Shown piece after piece: positions 18,907-26,952 of a stretch of 64,000 nt of DNA (positions within the stretch are counted from its first letter, which is position 1; each line of letters opens with the position of its first letter). The translations under genes and the position numbers were made by a program. This DNA comes from Pseudomonas sp. AOB-7 (GTDB lineage Bacteria > Pseudomonadota > Gammaproteobacteria > Pseudomonadales > Pseudomonadaceae), in contig NZ_RFFK01000008.1 of NCBI RefSeq assembly GCF_003696305.1, positions 1 through 64,000 on the forward strand. The letters are read 5' to 3'. A model generated the notes under the pieces. It did not search any database. It was not told the DNA's origin and worked only from the letters and a program-made list of their open reading frames with translations.

Positions 18907-19833
18907 TTACTGGCCGCCCCAGACCGTGCCGGCCAGGTTGGTCACCGGCACGCCCACGGCGTTGCCGTACTCGGTCCAGGAACCGTCGTAGTTGCGCACC
19001 TCGTAGCCGAGGATCTTCTTCAGGGCGAACCAGCTGTGGCTGGAGCGCTCGCCGATGCGGCAGTAGGTGATGATCGGCTTGCTGCCGTCGATGCCCACCG
19101 CGGCGTAGACCTTCTTCAACTCCTCGGCCGACTTGAAGGTGCCGTCGGCGGCCACCGCCTGGCCCCAGGGCACGTTCACCGCGCCGGGCACGTGGCCGGC
19201 GCGCACCGCCAGCTCCTGCACGCCCTGCGGGGCGAACACCTTGCCGCTGTACTCGTCCGGCGAGCGGATATCCACCAGCTGCACGTCGCTGCGTTTCTCG
19301 GCGGCGGCCAGCACGTCGGGGAGGAAGGCGCGCAGCTCCTTGTTGGCGGCCTTCACCGTGACATTGCCGGCACTCGGCGTGCTGGCGCGGCTGTCCAGGG
19401 CGCGGCCCTCGGCCTCCCACTTGGCGCGGCCGCCGTCGAGCAGCTTGACGTTATCGACGCCATACACGTCGAACACCCAGGCGCCCCAGGCGGCGAACCA
19501 GTTGTTGTTGTCGCCGTAGAGGATGGTGGTGCTGTCGTCGTTCACCCCGGCCTTGCGCAGCAGGGCCTGGAAGGCCTCCTGGCTGGCGATGTCGCGGCGC
19601 ACCGGGTCGACCAGGTCGCTGTGCCAGGCGAAATTGACCGCGCCGGGAATGTGCCCGCGCTCGTAGACGCCGGGCACCACGCTGACCTCGACGATGCGCA
19701 GCTTGGGATCGTTCAGGTTCTGCTCCAGCCAGTCGGTGCTGACCAGGTATTCGCTGGCGGCCTGCGTCGGTAGCGCCTGCAGCAGGGCGGCGACGGCGAG
19801 CAGGCCGACGCCGAGGAGGGACTTGATCTTCAT
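18907..19833 (-). CDS. Exported two-domain thiosulfate sulfurtransferase (rhodanese)
   Basis: A 308-residue tandem rhodanese with a signal peptide (MKIKSLLGVGLLAVAALLQA, cleaved near TQA-A). The first domain (about 30-145) has Asp-Asn in place of the active-site cysteine loop (LYGDNNNW) and is inactive. The second domain carries the catalytic loop CRIGERS with Cys258. It should transfer sulfane sulfur from thiosulfate or a similar donor in the periplasm. It lies upstream of the YedE-type transporter on the same strand, though a repeat element separates them. The ATG at 19833 follows AAGAGG. Confidence 0.88.
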   Translation of the reverse strand: MKIKSLLGVGLLAVAALLQALPTQAASEYLVSTDWLEQNLNDPKLRIVEVSVVPGVYERGHIPGAVNFAWHSDLVDPVRRDIASQEAFQALLRKAGVNDDSTTILYGDNNNWFAAWGAWVFDVYGVDNVKLLDGGRAKWEAEGRALDSRASTPSAGNVTVKAANKELRAFLPDVLAAAEKRSDVQLVDIRSPDEYSGKVFAPQGVQELAVRAGHVPGAVNVPWGQAVAADGTFKSAEELKKVYAAVGIDGSKPIITYCRIGERSSHSWFALKKILGYEVRNYDGSWTEYGNAVGVPVTNLAGTVWGGQ

Positions 19834-19936
19834 GGTGCATGACCTCTTGAGGGGGCAGTTTTCAGGCTAGTTAGCCCTGTTCGATGCGAGATAACGCTTT
19901 TTCCTATGCATATTCCCTGTGGTTCGCACCTCCTGC

Positions 19937-21166
19937 TCAGCCGTACAGCGACGGCCGCGGGCCCTGGCCGCTGAGCAGCCAGTGGCCGAGGTCGCGCACC
20001 TTGTAGTCGACGGGGTCGTGCAGGCTGTGCACCCGCACGTTGCGCCAGAAGCGGTCGAAGCCGTAGCGCGAGCTGGTGGCGCGGGCGCCCATGGCCTCGA
20101 AGACCTGACTGGTGATCTCCAGCGCGGCGCGCACCGCCAGCACCTTGGCCTCGCTGATGGCCAGCGCCACCTCGGCGCGCTCGGCGGCGGTCAGCGCCGG
20201 CTTTTCCCAGGCGCTCTGCAGGCGCTGGGCGGCCTGCTCGGCCAAGGGCAGGGCGCTGCGGTAGCGCAGCCATAGCTCGCCGTAACGCTGCTGGATAAAG
20301 GGATCGTCGCTGGCCTGCGCCACCCCCGAGGCCGGCCAGGCGCGGCTGTGTTCGCGGGTGTAGCGCAGCGCCGCGTCCAGCGCGCCCTGGGCGTTGCCTA
20401 GGTAGAGCTGGGTGAGGATCAGCTGCGACAGGCAGGCGCGCAGGGTGGTACGCGGGCTGGCGCCGACCGGGCCGAGCAGCTCGCTGGCGTCGACGAACAC
20501 CTGCTCGAACTGCACCGTGCCGCTGTCGGTCTGGCGCTGGCCGAAACCGTCCCAGTCGGCGTTGATCGCCAGGCCGTCGCGCTGGCTGGGCAGGACGATG
20601 AACACCCGATCCTCCGGGTTCTTGCCGCGTGGCGCGCTGACCACCAGGGCATCGGCGCCGAGCGCGCCGGAGCAGAACGACTTGCTGCCGTTGAGCTCGT
20701 AATGCTCCTCGCGCCGGCTGAGCGTCAGGCCAGTGTCGCGGCCGTTGGTGGCGTTGCCCCAGAACCAGCGCTGCTGCACCGTGCGGGTCAGCCAGTGGCG
20801 CTGCTGCTCGGGGCTGCCGAACAGCAGAATGGTCGCCACCTGCAGGTGCTGGAAGGCGAACAGGTGGGCCAGCGAACTGTCCACCGCCGCCAGGTAGCGC
20901 ACGATGCGGTAGATCTCCGGCCACACCAGGCCCTGGCCGCCGTACTGCTGCGGCACGGCCAGGCTCAGCAGGCCGCTGTCGCGCAGCAGCTCGCGCTCGG
21001 CTGGCGCGCTGCCACCGGCGCGATCCCGCTCCACCGCGCTGGCGGCCAGACGCCGGGCTAGGCGCTCGACCTTGGCCGTGCGACTGCCGAAATCCACGGG
21101 GAACAGGTGCGCGGCGAACAGTGGCTCGTCGCGCAGGCTGGGATGCAGGCGGGCCTGGGCGCTCAT
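19937..21166 (-). CDS. SfnB/DszC-like flavin-dependent monooxygenase (acyl-CoA dehydrogenase fold)
   Basis: A 409-residue protein with the acyl-CoA dehydrogenase fold, in the branch that includes SfnB and DszC sulfur-acquisition enzymes. It shows LLSLAVPQQYGGQGL, FWGNATNGRDTGLTL, KSFCSGALGADALVVSAP and SSRYGFDRFWRNVRVHSLHD. The last segment replaces the usual dehydrogenase C-terminal motif, as in DszC. It probably uses reduced flavin to oxidise an organosulfur compound. The ATG at 21166 overlaps the stop of the binding-protein gene (ATGA), showing coupling with an uptake protein. The exact substrate is unknown. Confidence 0.8.
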   Translation of the reverse strand: MSAQARLHPSLRDEPLFAAHLFPVDFGSRTAKVERLARRLAASAVERDRAGGSAPAERELLRDSGLLSLAVPQQYGGQGLVWPEIYRIVRYLAAVDSSLAHLFAFQHLQVATILLFGSPEQQRHWLTRTVQQRWFWGNATNGRDTGLTLSRREEHYELNGSKSFCSGALGADALVVSAPRGKNPEDRVFIVLPSQRDGLAINADWDGFGQRQTDSGTVQFEQVFVDASELLGPVGASPRTTLRACLSQLILTQLYLGNAQGALDAALRYTREHSRAWPASGVAQASDDPFIQQRYGELWLRYRSALPLAEQAAQRLQSAWEKPALTAAERAEVALAISEAKVLAVRAALEITSQVFEAMGARATSSRYGFDRFWRNVRVHSLHDPVDYKVRDLGHWLLSGQGPRPSLYG

Positions 21167-22122
21167 TTGGGGCTCCAGATGCTCACGTCGCGGGCATCCA
21201 CCGACTTGGGCAGCAGGCTGGCATTGAAGAAGGCATCGGCGATCTTCTGCTGCTCGGCGAGGCTGCCCGGCTGCACCAGGCGCACTCGGTAGCTGCGCTT
21301 GGCGTTGGCCTGTTCGACGATGGCCGGGTCGAGGTTGCCCCACAGCGGGCCGAGGATTTCAGCCGCCTGGCGCGGGTTGGCGCGCAGCCAGTCGCCGCTC
21401 TTCACCAGCTCGGCGAACACGGTCTGCAGCACCTGCGGGTGGCGCTTGGCGAAGGTGGCGCTGGTCAGGTAATAGCGCTGGTAGTCGGCCAGGCCCTGGC
21501 CGTCGGCGAGGATGCGCGTCGGCAGCTGCTGCTGGGCGCCGCTGAGGAAGGGCTCCCAGGTGACCCAGGCGTCCACCTTGCGGTTCTCGAAGGCGGCGCG
21601 GCCGTCGGCCGGGGTCAGGTAGGCCGGCTCGATATCGCTGAATTTCAGCCCGGCCTGGGCCAGCGCGGCGATCAGCAGGTAATGCACGCCGGCGGCCTTG
21701 GTCACGGCGACCTTCTTGCCCTTGAGGTCGGCCAGGGTTTTGATCGGCGAGTCCTCGCGCACGATGATCGCCTGCGCGCGGGGCGAGGGCGCTTCCTGGG
21801 CGAAGTAGGCGAGGTCGGCGCCGGCCGCCTGGGCGAACACCGGCACGGTGTCGGCGACATCGGCGGACAGGTCGATATTGCCGACGTTGAGCGCCTCCAG
21901 CAGCGGCTGGCCGTTGGGGAATTCATGCCAGCTGACGGCAATGTCCTGATCGGCCAGCGCCTTTTCCAGGGTGCCCTGGCTCTTCAGCAGGCTGATCAGC
22001 GTGGAGGATTTCTGGTAGCCGATGCGCAGTTGCTCGGCGGCATCGGCCAGTGGCGCGGCAAGCAGGCCGATGGCCAGGGAGGCGGCGATCAGTGTGCTGC
22101 GTTTGGAATGGGTGTTGGACAT
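21163..22122 (-). CDS. SsuA-type sulfonate/organosulfur-binding protein
   Basis: A 319-residue periplasmic binding protein with a signal peptide (starting MSNTHSKRSTLIAASLAIGL, cleaved near ADA-A). It is a paralogue of SsuA at 33025: both share [36 protein letters not shown] and VDAWV.W.PF. No permease or ATPase gene lies beside it; the coupled downstream gene is the SfnB/DszC-like monooxygenase. It may use the Ssu membrane components or another ABC system. The start at 22122 is preferred over a frame extension of seven residues because it begins the signal peptide. Confidence 0.85.
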   Translation of the reverse strand: MSNTHSKRSTLIAASLAIGLLAAPLADAAEQLRIGYQKSSTLISLLKSQGTLEKALADQDIAVSWHEFPNGQPLLEALNVGNIDLSADVADTVPVFAQAAGADLAYFAQEAPSPRAQAIIVREDSPIKTLADLKGKKVAVTKAAGVHYLLIAALAQAGLKFSDIEPAYLTPADGRAAFENRKVDAWVTWEPFLSGAQQQLPTRILADGQGLADYQRYYLTSATFAKRHPQVLQTVFAELVKSGDWLRANPRQAAEILGPLWGNLDPAIVEQANAKRSYRVRLVQPGSLAEQQKIADAFFNASLLPKSVDARDVSIWSPK

Positions 22123-22651
22123 GGCGGCTCTCGCTACGAACACGTGCCGGCCATGGGGGGCGGCGGATCACGCGTACTTCAGTTTTAGGGAAAGAAGTCC
22201 GGTGATCCGGTGAGGAGAAGCTAGACGATCTAAAAAACCAGCAATAAATAATTTTTAGGAATTAGCTTAGGAGCAGCGCGCAGGCCGGCCCGGGACGCCA
22301 GCTGCTCGTAGTGCAGCCAGTAGTCCGCCTTTTGCTGGCTGCAGGTTTTTCCCCGATGCCGCGAAGCATTCACGGCGTACTGCTATGCGAACGGATCGCC
22401 ACCCGGTACGCCCTACCCGCATCTCGTGAACTTATATGCATTTTTGGAATTACAAAGTAAAAAATAATTCTTTTTAGGGATTAGCAATCGTCTCGTAGAT
22501 TAGCCACCAGCCGACAGCGGACCACCGCATCGGGCCCGAATCAGGGGCTCTAATGCCAACCCGCCGAGGCCTGCGCCAAGTACGCTGTCCTGCCGAGCCC
22601 CTGTGCAGTGCCAAACCCATAACAGCACACACAGCACCTGGAGCATCGAGC
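22123..22651. promoter_or_regulatory. Divergent control region with two AT-rich blocks
   Basis: This 529-base gap separates the organosulfur operon (minus) and the OprD-family porin (plus). AT-rich blocks lie at about 22230-22270 and 22435-22490. The second contains TAATTCTTTTTAG near 22466, nearly identical to the element upstream of the hydrolase gene (10837) and lsfA (31636). The GC-rich middle (22270-22430) carries a short minus-strand frame ending at about 22226 that is probably a gene remnant or chance frame. No confident gene is present. Confidence 0.5.
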
Positions 22652-23971
22652 ATGAACAAGTCCAATCTGGCGCTGGCCGTCGCCCTGGCCGCACTGGCCA
22701 GTGAAGCGACCGCCGCCGGTTTCATCGAAGACAGCAAGGCCAGCATCGGTCTGCGCAATTTCTATTACGACCTCAATACCAAGAACACCGCCAACAACAA
22801 CGGCGAGGCCAGCGAGTGGGGCCAGGGCTTTATCTTCAACTACAGCTCCGGCTTCACCGAGGGCACCCTCGGCTTCGGCCTCGATGCCATCGGCCTGCTG
22901 GGGGTGAAGCTGGACTCCGGCGGCACCGCGAGCAAGGCCGGCCGCGAGCGCACCCCCGGCCAGCTGTTCCCGCTCGATAGCGACGGCAGCGCCGTGGACG
23001 ACTACAGCAAGGCCGGGGTGACCGCCAAGGTGCGCCTGTCCAAGACCGAGGCACGCCTCGGCACCCTGCTGCCGAAGCTGCCGGTGGTGACCTTCAACGA
23101 CGGTCGCCTGCTGCCGCAGACCTTCGAAGGCGGGCAGATCACCTCCAACGAGATCGACGGCCTGACCCTGACCGCCGGCCAGCTGGAAAGCACCAAGACC
23201 CGCAGCTCCACCGACGACATCGCCCTGCGTATCGCCGGGGCCAGCGGCGACGCCGACAGCAACAAGTTCTACTTCGCCGGCGGCGACTACAAGCTGAGCA
23301 AGGACCTGACGCTGCAGTACTACTACGGCAACCTGGAAGACTTCTACCAACAGCACTTCCTCGGCCTGGTGCACAGCTGGGCCATCGGCCCGGGCGCGCT
23401 GAAGACCGACCTGCGCTACTTCGACAGCGGCTCCGACGGCAAGAACGGCAGCGCCGCCGGTCGCGCCGACGGCTACCGCAGCGCCGGCTTCTGGCGTGCC
23501 GGCGACAGCAGCACCGGCGAGGTCGACAACCAGACCTGGAGCGCCCTGTTCACCTACAGCCTGGGCAGTCACTTCGCCAGTCTGGGTTACCAGCAGGTCG
23601 AAGGCGACAGCGCCTTCCCCTTCCTCAACCAGGGTGGCGGCTCTTCGTCCTACCTGATCACCGACCGCCAGATCGGCAAGTTCCAGAACGCCGGCGAGCG
23701 TACCTGGCTGGCCGAGTACGGTTACGACTTCGCCAAGCTCGGCGTGCCGGGCCTCAAGGCCAGCGTCGCCTACCTCAAGGGCGACAACGTCGATTCCGCC
23801 ACGGGCGATCTGAAGGAATGGGAGCGCGATTTCCGTCTCGACTACGCCCTGCAGGACGGCCCGCTCAAGGGGCTCGGCCTGTCCTGGCGCAACGCAACCC
23901 AGCGCGGCAACGTCACCACCGATGCCGACGAGAACCGCCTGATCCTGAGCTACACCCTGACCCTGCTGTAA
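22652..23971 (+). CDS. OprD-family outer-membrane porin
   Basis: A 439-residue porin with a signal peptide (MNKSNLALAVALAALASEAT, cleaved after TAA-A or AAG). It has the OprD-family opening GFIEDSKASIGLRNFYYD, the WGQGFIFNYSSGFTEG barrel segment, the LLPQTFEGG/EIDGLTLTAGQ block and the end ADENRLILSYTLTLL. OprD-type channels admit small anionic or basic nutrients. Its place next to organosulfur genes, and the shared AT-rich element upstream, suggest it admits sulfonates or sulfate esters, which is inference. The ATG at 22652 follows a GGAG site and is correct because it begins the signal peptide. Confidence 0.9.
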   Translation: MNKSNLALAVALAALASEATAAGFIEDSKASIGLRNFYYDLNTKNTANNNGEASEWGQGFIFNYSSGFTEGTLGFGLDAIGLLGVKLDSGGTASKAGRERTPGQLFPLDSDGSAVDDYSKAGVTAKVRLSKTEARLGTLLPKLPVVTFNDGRLLPQTFEGGQITSNEIDGLTLTAGQLESTKTRSSTDDIALRIAGASGDADSNKFYFAGGDYKLSKDLTLQYYYGNLEDFYQQHFLGLVHSWAIGPGALKTDLRYFDSGSDGKNGSAAGRADGYRSAGFWRAGDSSTGEVDNQTWSALFTYSLGSHFASLGYQQVEGDSAFPFLNQGGGSSSYLITDRQIGKFQNAGERTWLAEYGYDFAKLGVPGLKASVAYLKGDNVDSATGDLKEWERDFRLDYALQDGPLKGLGLSWRNATQRGNVTTDADENRLILSYTLTLL

Positions 23972-24040
23972 CCCAGCTGCGACATCTCCTGACCGGCCCG
24001 CCAACGGGCCGGCAACGAACTCTTCAAGGTGGAGTACTTT

Positions 24041-24066
24041 TCGGGCCCGATGGCCCGATTTTTTTT
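24041..24066 (+). terminator. Rho-independent terminator
   Basis: A 7-bp stem (TCGGGCC 24041-24047 with GGCCCGA 24052-24058) is followed by eight T residues, 70 bases after the OprD-family porin. Confidence 0.9.
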
Positions 24067-24080
24067 GGCGTCTTTCAGGC

Positions 24081-24178
24081 GCGTAGGTTGGGCTGAGCGC
24101 AGCGAAGCCCAACAGGGCCGGAAGGGGTGGGCGGAAGGCGTTGGGCTTCGTCGCTACGCTGCTCAACCCAGCCTACGC
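24081..24178. repeat. Dispersed palindromic repeat (GTAGGTTGGGCTGAGCG type)
   Basis: Inverted arms of about 33-39 bases (24081-24113 and 24140-24178) match apart from a short insertion and a few substitutions. Related half-elements lie at 60048-60079 and 60159-60176. It marks the edge between the core chromosome and the cassette array to its right. The sequence from the repeat's end to 24242 holds no gene. Confidence 0.7.
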
Positions 24179-24242
24179 GCTGTCGAAACAAACGAGTCCT
24201 GCAGCGGAACAAGGCCGATAACCATCATGATCTGCGTGATCG

Positions 24243-24397
24243 ATTGAACGCTTGGCTCCCGCTGCGCGAATTACCGAATGGCCAGGGCGATGCCCGACTC
24301 AAGGCCGGATATACGAATGCAGCCGCGATGACGACAGGTGCAAAAGCAAAGTTTTGCTCGCAACTTGCGGGGTGAGTCCATATACCAGTTGTTAGGC
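24243..24397 (-). repeat. Possible degenerate terminal attC site
   Basis: The right end (CCAGTTGTTAGGC, 24385-24397) matches the 3' part of the other attC sites, and the left end (TTGAACGCTTGG, from about 24244) resembles their AACGTTTGG start. The interior is about twice as long and shares little inverted symmetry. It is either a long, eroded attC closing the array or only a surviving core site. Confidence 0.4.
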
Positions 24398-24410
24398 CTT
24401 TTCTGCCGAG

Positions 24411-24965
24411 TTACTTAAATATCTCAGTTGTCTGTACATTCAGATAAATTTTATTGGACAGCTTCATTCCACCACAGTAAGTGAAATATACAGGCTTAGG
24501 CTTGTGGTTCACGGAACGCATCCAGCCACCCATTTCTGTGAAATCCGCCAAGGTGCATTTGCCGGAACTTATTAGCTCTTGCGACCCCTTTACGAGCCCC
24601 GGGCGGTATTTAGAAAAATCATCCGACCCTTTGATGGCTTGCTCAAGTTTGTTGTCAACTGCCACAGAAGCGGGAGTGGGCTTTTCATCGCTCAGGTATT
24701 GAGCGGACACCCATCGCGCAACTTGACCAGATGTTCCCTCAATAGCGCCGTCATAGTATTTTGAAACCCTAGCCCACCCATTCTTTACTTCAAAAACTTC
24801 GACAGATTGCCCCTTGTAGATGGTATTTGTTACTGCTGCATTTGCGGCAGGTGCAAGTAGTTCTTTCAAGCTATCGGCTGAAGCGAAATAATTTCCAGGA
24901 CTATCCGCAGCTGAGTGCGCAAACCCGGTAAAGCAAAGGGCCAACAACAATACGATTTTGTTCAT
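24411..24965 (-). CDS. Cassette-encoded exported protein with an SH3-like region
   Basis: A 184-residue protein with a signal peptide (MNKIVLLLALCFTGFAHSAA). Residues about 35-95 look like a bacterial SH3 domain (TIYKGQSVEVFEVKNGWARV and VARWVSAQYL). The C-terminal half holds two cysteines (GKCTLADF, TYCGGMKL) that may form a disulfide. It probably binds cell-wall or other surface ligands in the periplasm. It is the cassette farthest from the presumed attI. Base composition is low in GC. No catalytic motif is seen. Confidence 0.7.
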   Translation of the reverse strand: MNKIVLLLALCFTGFAHSAADSPGNYFASADSLKELLAPAANAAVTNTIYKGQSVEVFEVKNGWARVSKYYDGAIEGTSGQVARWVSAQYLSDEKPTPASVAVDNKLEQAIKGSDDFSKYRPGLVKGSQELISSGKCTLADFTEMGGWMRSVNHKPKPVYFTYCGGMKLSNKIYLNVQTTEIFK

Positions 24966-24987
24966 GTGCGACGCACTCCAATAAAAG

Positions 24988-25064
24988 GCCTAACGTTTGG
25001 TTAAGGAGCCGGCTTTAGCCGGTCCCGAGTGAGCGAAGCGAACGGCTTGAAGCACTAGTTACAC
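24988..25064 (-). repeat. attC site A
   Basis: A 77-base attC with core GCCTAAC at 24988-24994 and GTTACAC at 25058-25064, the inner palindrome GCCGGCTTTAGCCGG and the shared GAGCGAAGCGAACGG block. The nuclease cassette's stop codon lies inside its right end. Confidence 0.9.
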
Positions 25065-25889
25065 GGCATTTTTCTCGGCCGTGACGGCTACTGCTTTTAA
25101 TTTGTTATTGAATTCAGCAGAGTCTTTTGCGTAGTGCGCACGGCGATGGCAGTTTGGGCAAAGTGCAACAACATTCTGTGGATGATCTGGGCCGCCATCG
25201 GCAAGACGATGCACGTGGTGGCACTCCAAGAAGGGGCCTTTTTTTGTTTGGAACGGAGCCTCGGAGCTACAACCTTCACACAAGCCTTTGGATCGTACTA
25301 TGACGTAAATTTTAAGTGCTTCAGAACGATAATATGCAGCCTCTCGTTTTTCCTTTGCACTTGCGGTGAGCGGGGCTTTGCTTAAAGCTGCATCCCTCAG
25401 TTCTTCTATGGTTTTATTTCGTAAATCTTTTAGCTTATTTGACCCGTAGACTGCTTTGTATTCTGAAACTTGAATATTTCCAGGAGCGGAATCTATGTCG
25501 AGATGAAATACAAATACTTTACGATCTTGGCCATCTCGATCAGGTCTGGTTTCTTCGTGATAACCAAGACATTCCGCAGTGCCGAGAAAGCGAACATGCG
25601 CCTTTCTTGTGTACTCGAAAACGTGGATTATTTTCTTGCTTTTGACATGCTTCAGGATGGCTTTGTTACCGGCCTCCATTTTCATGTCGCCGACTTGACC
25701 TTCACCGGTATACCAAAAGACACCATCATCCCGGTATTCGTCTCTATATCCATGCTGCTCGCCAGTATCTGATGTGAATATAAAAACTACTGGAAAATCT
25801 TTTGGTGTAGCTATCCCACCCTGAGCCTGTCCTTTGTATATCTCGTGTATGTCGGACTTACGGTTGTACTCTTTTCCAATTTCGAACAC
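25059..25889 (-). CDS. Cassette-encoded SRA-like/HNH nuclease (type IV restriction-like)
   Basis: A 276-residue protein with two recognisable parts. Residues about 10-135 resemble the SRA domain of ScoMcrA (GGIATPKDFPVVFIFT, HGYRDEYRDDGVFWYTGEGQ), a fold that reads modified bases. Residues about 200-255 form an HNH nuclease with the zinc pairs CEGC and CPNC, the catalytic ECHHVHRLADGG and a final CHRRAH. Such fusions cut modified foreign DNA. The start is GTG at 25889, preceded by AAGGACG, with no nearby ATG. The stop codon falls inside attC A. It fits anti-phage defence carried as a gene cassette; activity is inferred. Confidence 0.8.
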   Translation of the reverse strand: MFEIGKEYNRKSDIHEIYKGQAQGGIATPKDFPVVFIFTSDTGEQHGYRDEYRDDGVFWYTGEGQVGDMKMEAGNKAILKHVKSKKIIHVFEYTRKAHVRFLGTAECLGYHEETRPDRDGQDRKVFVFHLDIDSAPGNIQVSEYKAVYGSNKLKDLRNKTIEELRDAALSKAPLTASAKEKREAAYYRSEALKIYVIVRSKGLCEGCSSEAPFQTKKGPFLECHHVHRLADGGPDHPQNVVALCPNCHRRAHYAKDSAEFNNKLKAVAVTAEKNAV

Positions 25890-25905
25890 GGTACGTCCTT
25901 ATGCC

Positions 25906-25982
25906 TTGTAACGTTTGGTTAAGGGGCCGGCTTTAGCCGGTCCCTAGTGAGCGGAGCGAACGGCTTGAACCAGTTGTTAGCA
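25906..25982 (-). repeat. attC site B
   Basis: A 77-base attC with the left core TTGTAAC (25906-25912), the inner palindrome GCCGGCTTTAGCCGG and the right core GTTAGCA (25976-25982). It belongs to the cassette of the 290-residue protein. Confidence 0.9.
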
Positions 25983-25984
25983 AC

Positions 25985-26857
25985 CTACAGCAATTTATTT
26001 TGTGGTTCGTAGCAATCAACCAAGCGAAAAGCGATTGCATCTTGAGTGAGGCGGGCATGGTCGATAATTGGCCTGACTTTGAAAATGACGCCCTCAGTGT
26101 CAACGTATTTTTGCATTTTTTGTCTTTGTTCTTCATCCCAAGACAACTGATATCGTTGCCCTGAAGATATTATTACTCCCTTGTGGGATGAGAATGCGAC
26201 CATGTCTAATCGGCCGATTATCTCCATGGAGACTAATAACTCCTCACGGTGCCGCCCTAAAATTGCGCGATGCTCAGGCGTTAACTTTAGCTCAGAGTTA
26301 AGGCTTTGAATTTCCATAAACTCTACAGCCTTGCCATCAATCATTTGAATGGTTTGATTTACTGAAGGGCGGGTTGCAAGTGCAGCCATGTAGATTTTTG
26401 GACTTGATATCTGGATATTTCCAGAACTCTCGTCAGCGACGACATTTGAAGCGTTAATTATTTGCGTGCCTGAGCCAATATTTGCGTTTATTGCAATATT
26501 TATTTTTAGGCCTTTTTCTAGCGCTTGGGCTGCTTTTTCTCTCAGAGATACCGCATCTCTCCAGAGATCAACAACGATCTTTGCTAGTGACTGGCCTCCA
26601 TCAATTGATAATGTGGCGAATAATTCTTTGTGATTTAAAGCGAAGTCAATTAGTAGTTCAATAGAGCCGGGGTTTACTTTAACCCGGTAATCTAGCTCTT
26701 CTTTGAATTTTTTGTTTGATTCGCTTATTCCGAGCGAGATAAAGGTCAGCTTGTCTAGAATTTTCCGCTGACTGCTGATTAGACTCTCAAGATGCCGAAG
26801 GTCATAAATTCCATCCTCAGGAAATGAGGTGCCTTTGGCATAAATTCTAAGGTCCAT
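25985..26857 (-). CDS. Cassette-encoded protein of unknown function
   Basis: A 290-residue soluble protein with no recognised domain. The N-terminal half is helical (DLRHLESLISSQRKILDKLT), and a Ser/Asn/Ile-rich middle (INASNVVADESSGNIQIS) looks beta-rich. The C-terminal third has WDEEQRQKMQKYVDTEG, which may pack as a small alpha/beta domain. No transmembrane segment or signal peptide. Low GC and flanking attC sites show it is a gene cassette. The ATG at 26857 lies 20 bases inside the cassette after attC site C. Confidence 0.65.
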   Translation of the reverse strand: MDLRIYAKGTSFPEDGIYDLRHLESLISSQRKILDKLTFISLGISESNKKFKEELDYRVKVNPGSIELLIDFALNHKELFATLSIDGGQSLAKIVVDLWRDAVSLREKAAQALEKGLKINIAINANIGSGTQIINASNVVADESSGNIQISSPKIYMAALATRPSVNQTIQMIDGKAVEFMEIQSLNSELKLTPEHRAILGRHREELLVSMEIIGRLDMVAFSSHKGVIISSGQRYQLSWDEEQRQKMQKYVDTEGVIFKVRPIIDHARLTQDAIAFRLVDCYEPQNKLL

Positions 26858-26876
26858 CTCGGAATCCCCAGTTGGT

Positions 26877-26952
26877 TGCTAACGTTTGGTTAAGGGGCGG
26901 GCTTTAGTCCGTCCCAGTGAGCGAAGAGAACGGTTTGAACCACTGGTTAGGT
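26877..26952 (-). repeat. attC site C
   Basis: A 76-base attC with left core TGCTAAC (26877-26883) and right core GTTAGGT (26946-26952). The inner palindrome has one mismatch (GGGCTTTAGTCC) and the shared block reads GCGAAGAGAACGG, so it has diverged slightly. The stop codon of the next cassette gene overlaps its right core. Confidence 0.88.

Noticed and set aside
22220..22380. Short minus-strand frame between the organosulfur operon and the OprD-family porin
   Set aside because: Under 50 codons with a doubtful GTG start and no ribosome site. It may be a remnant, but a gene cannot be supported.
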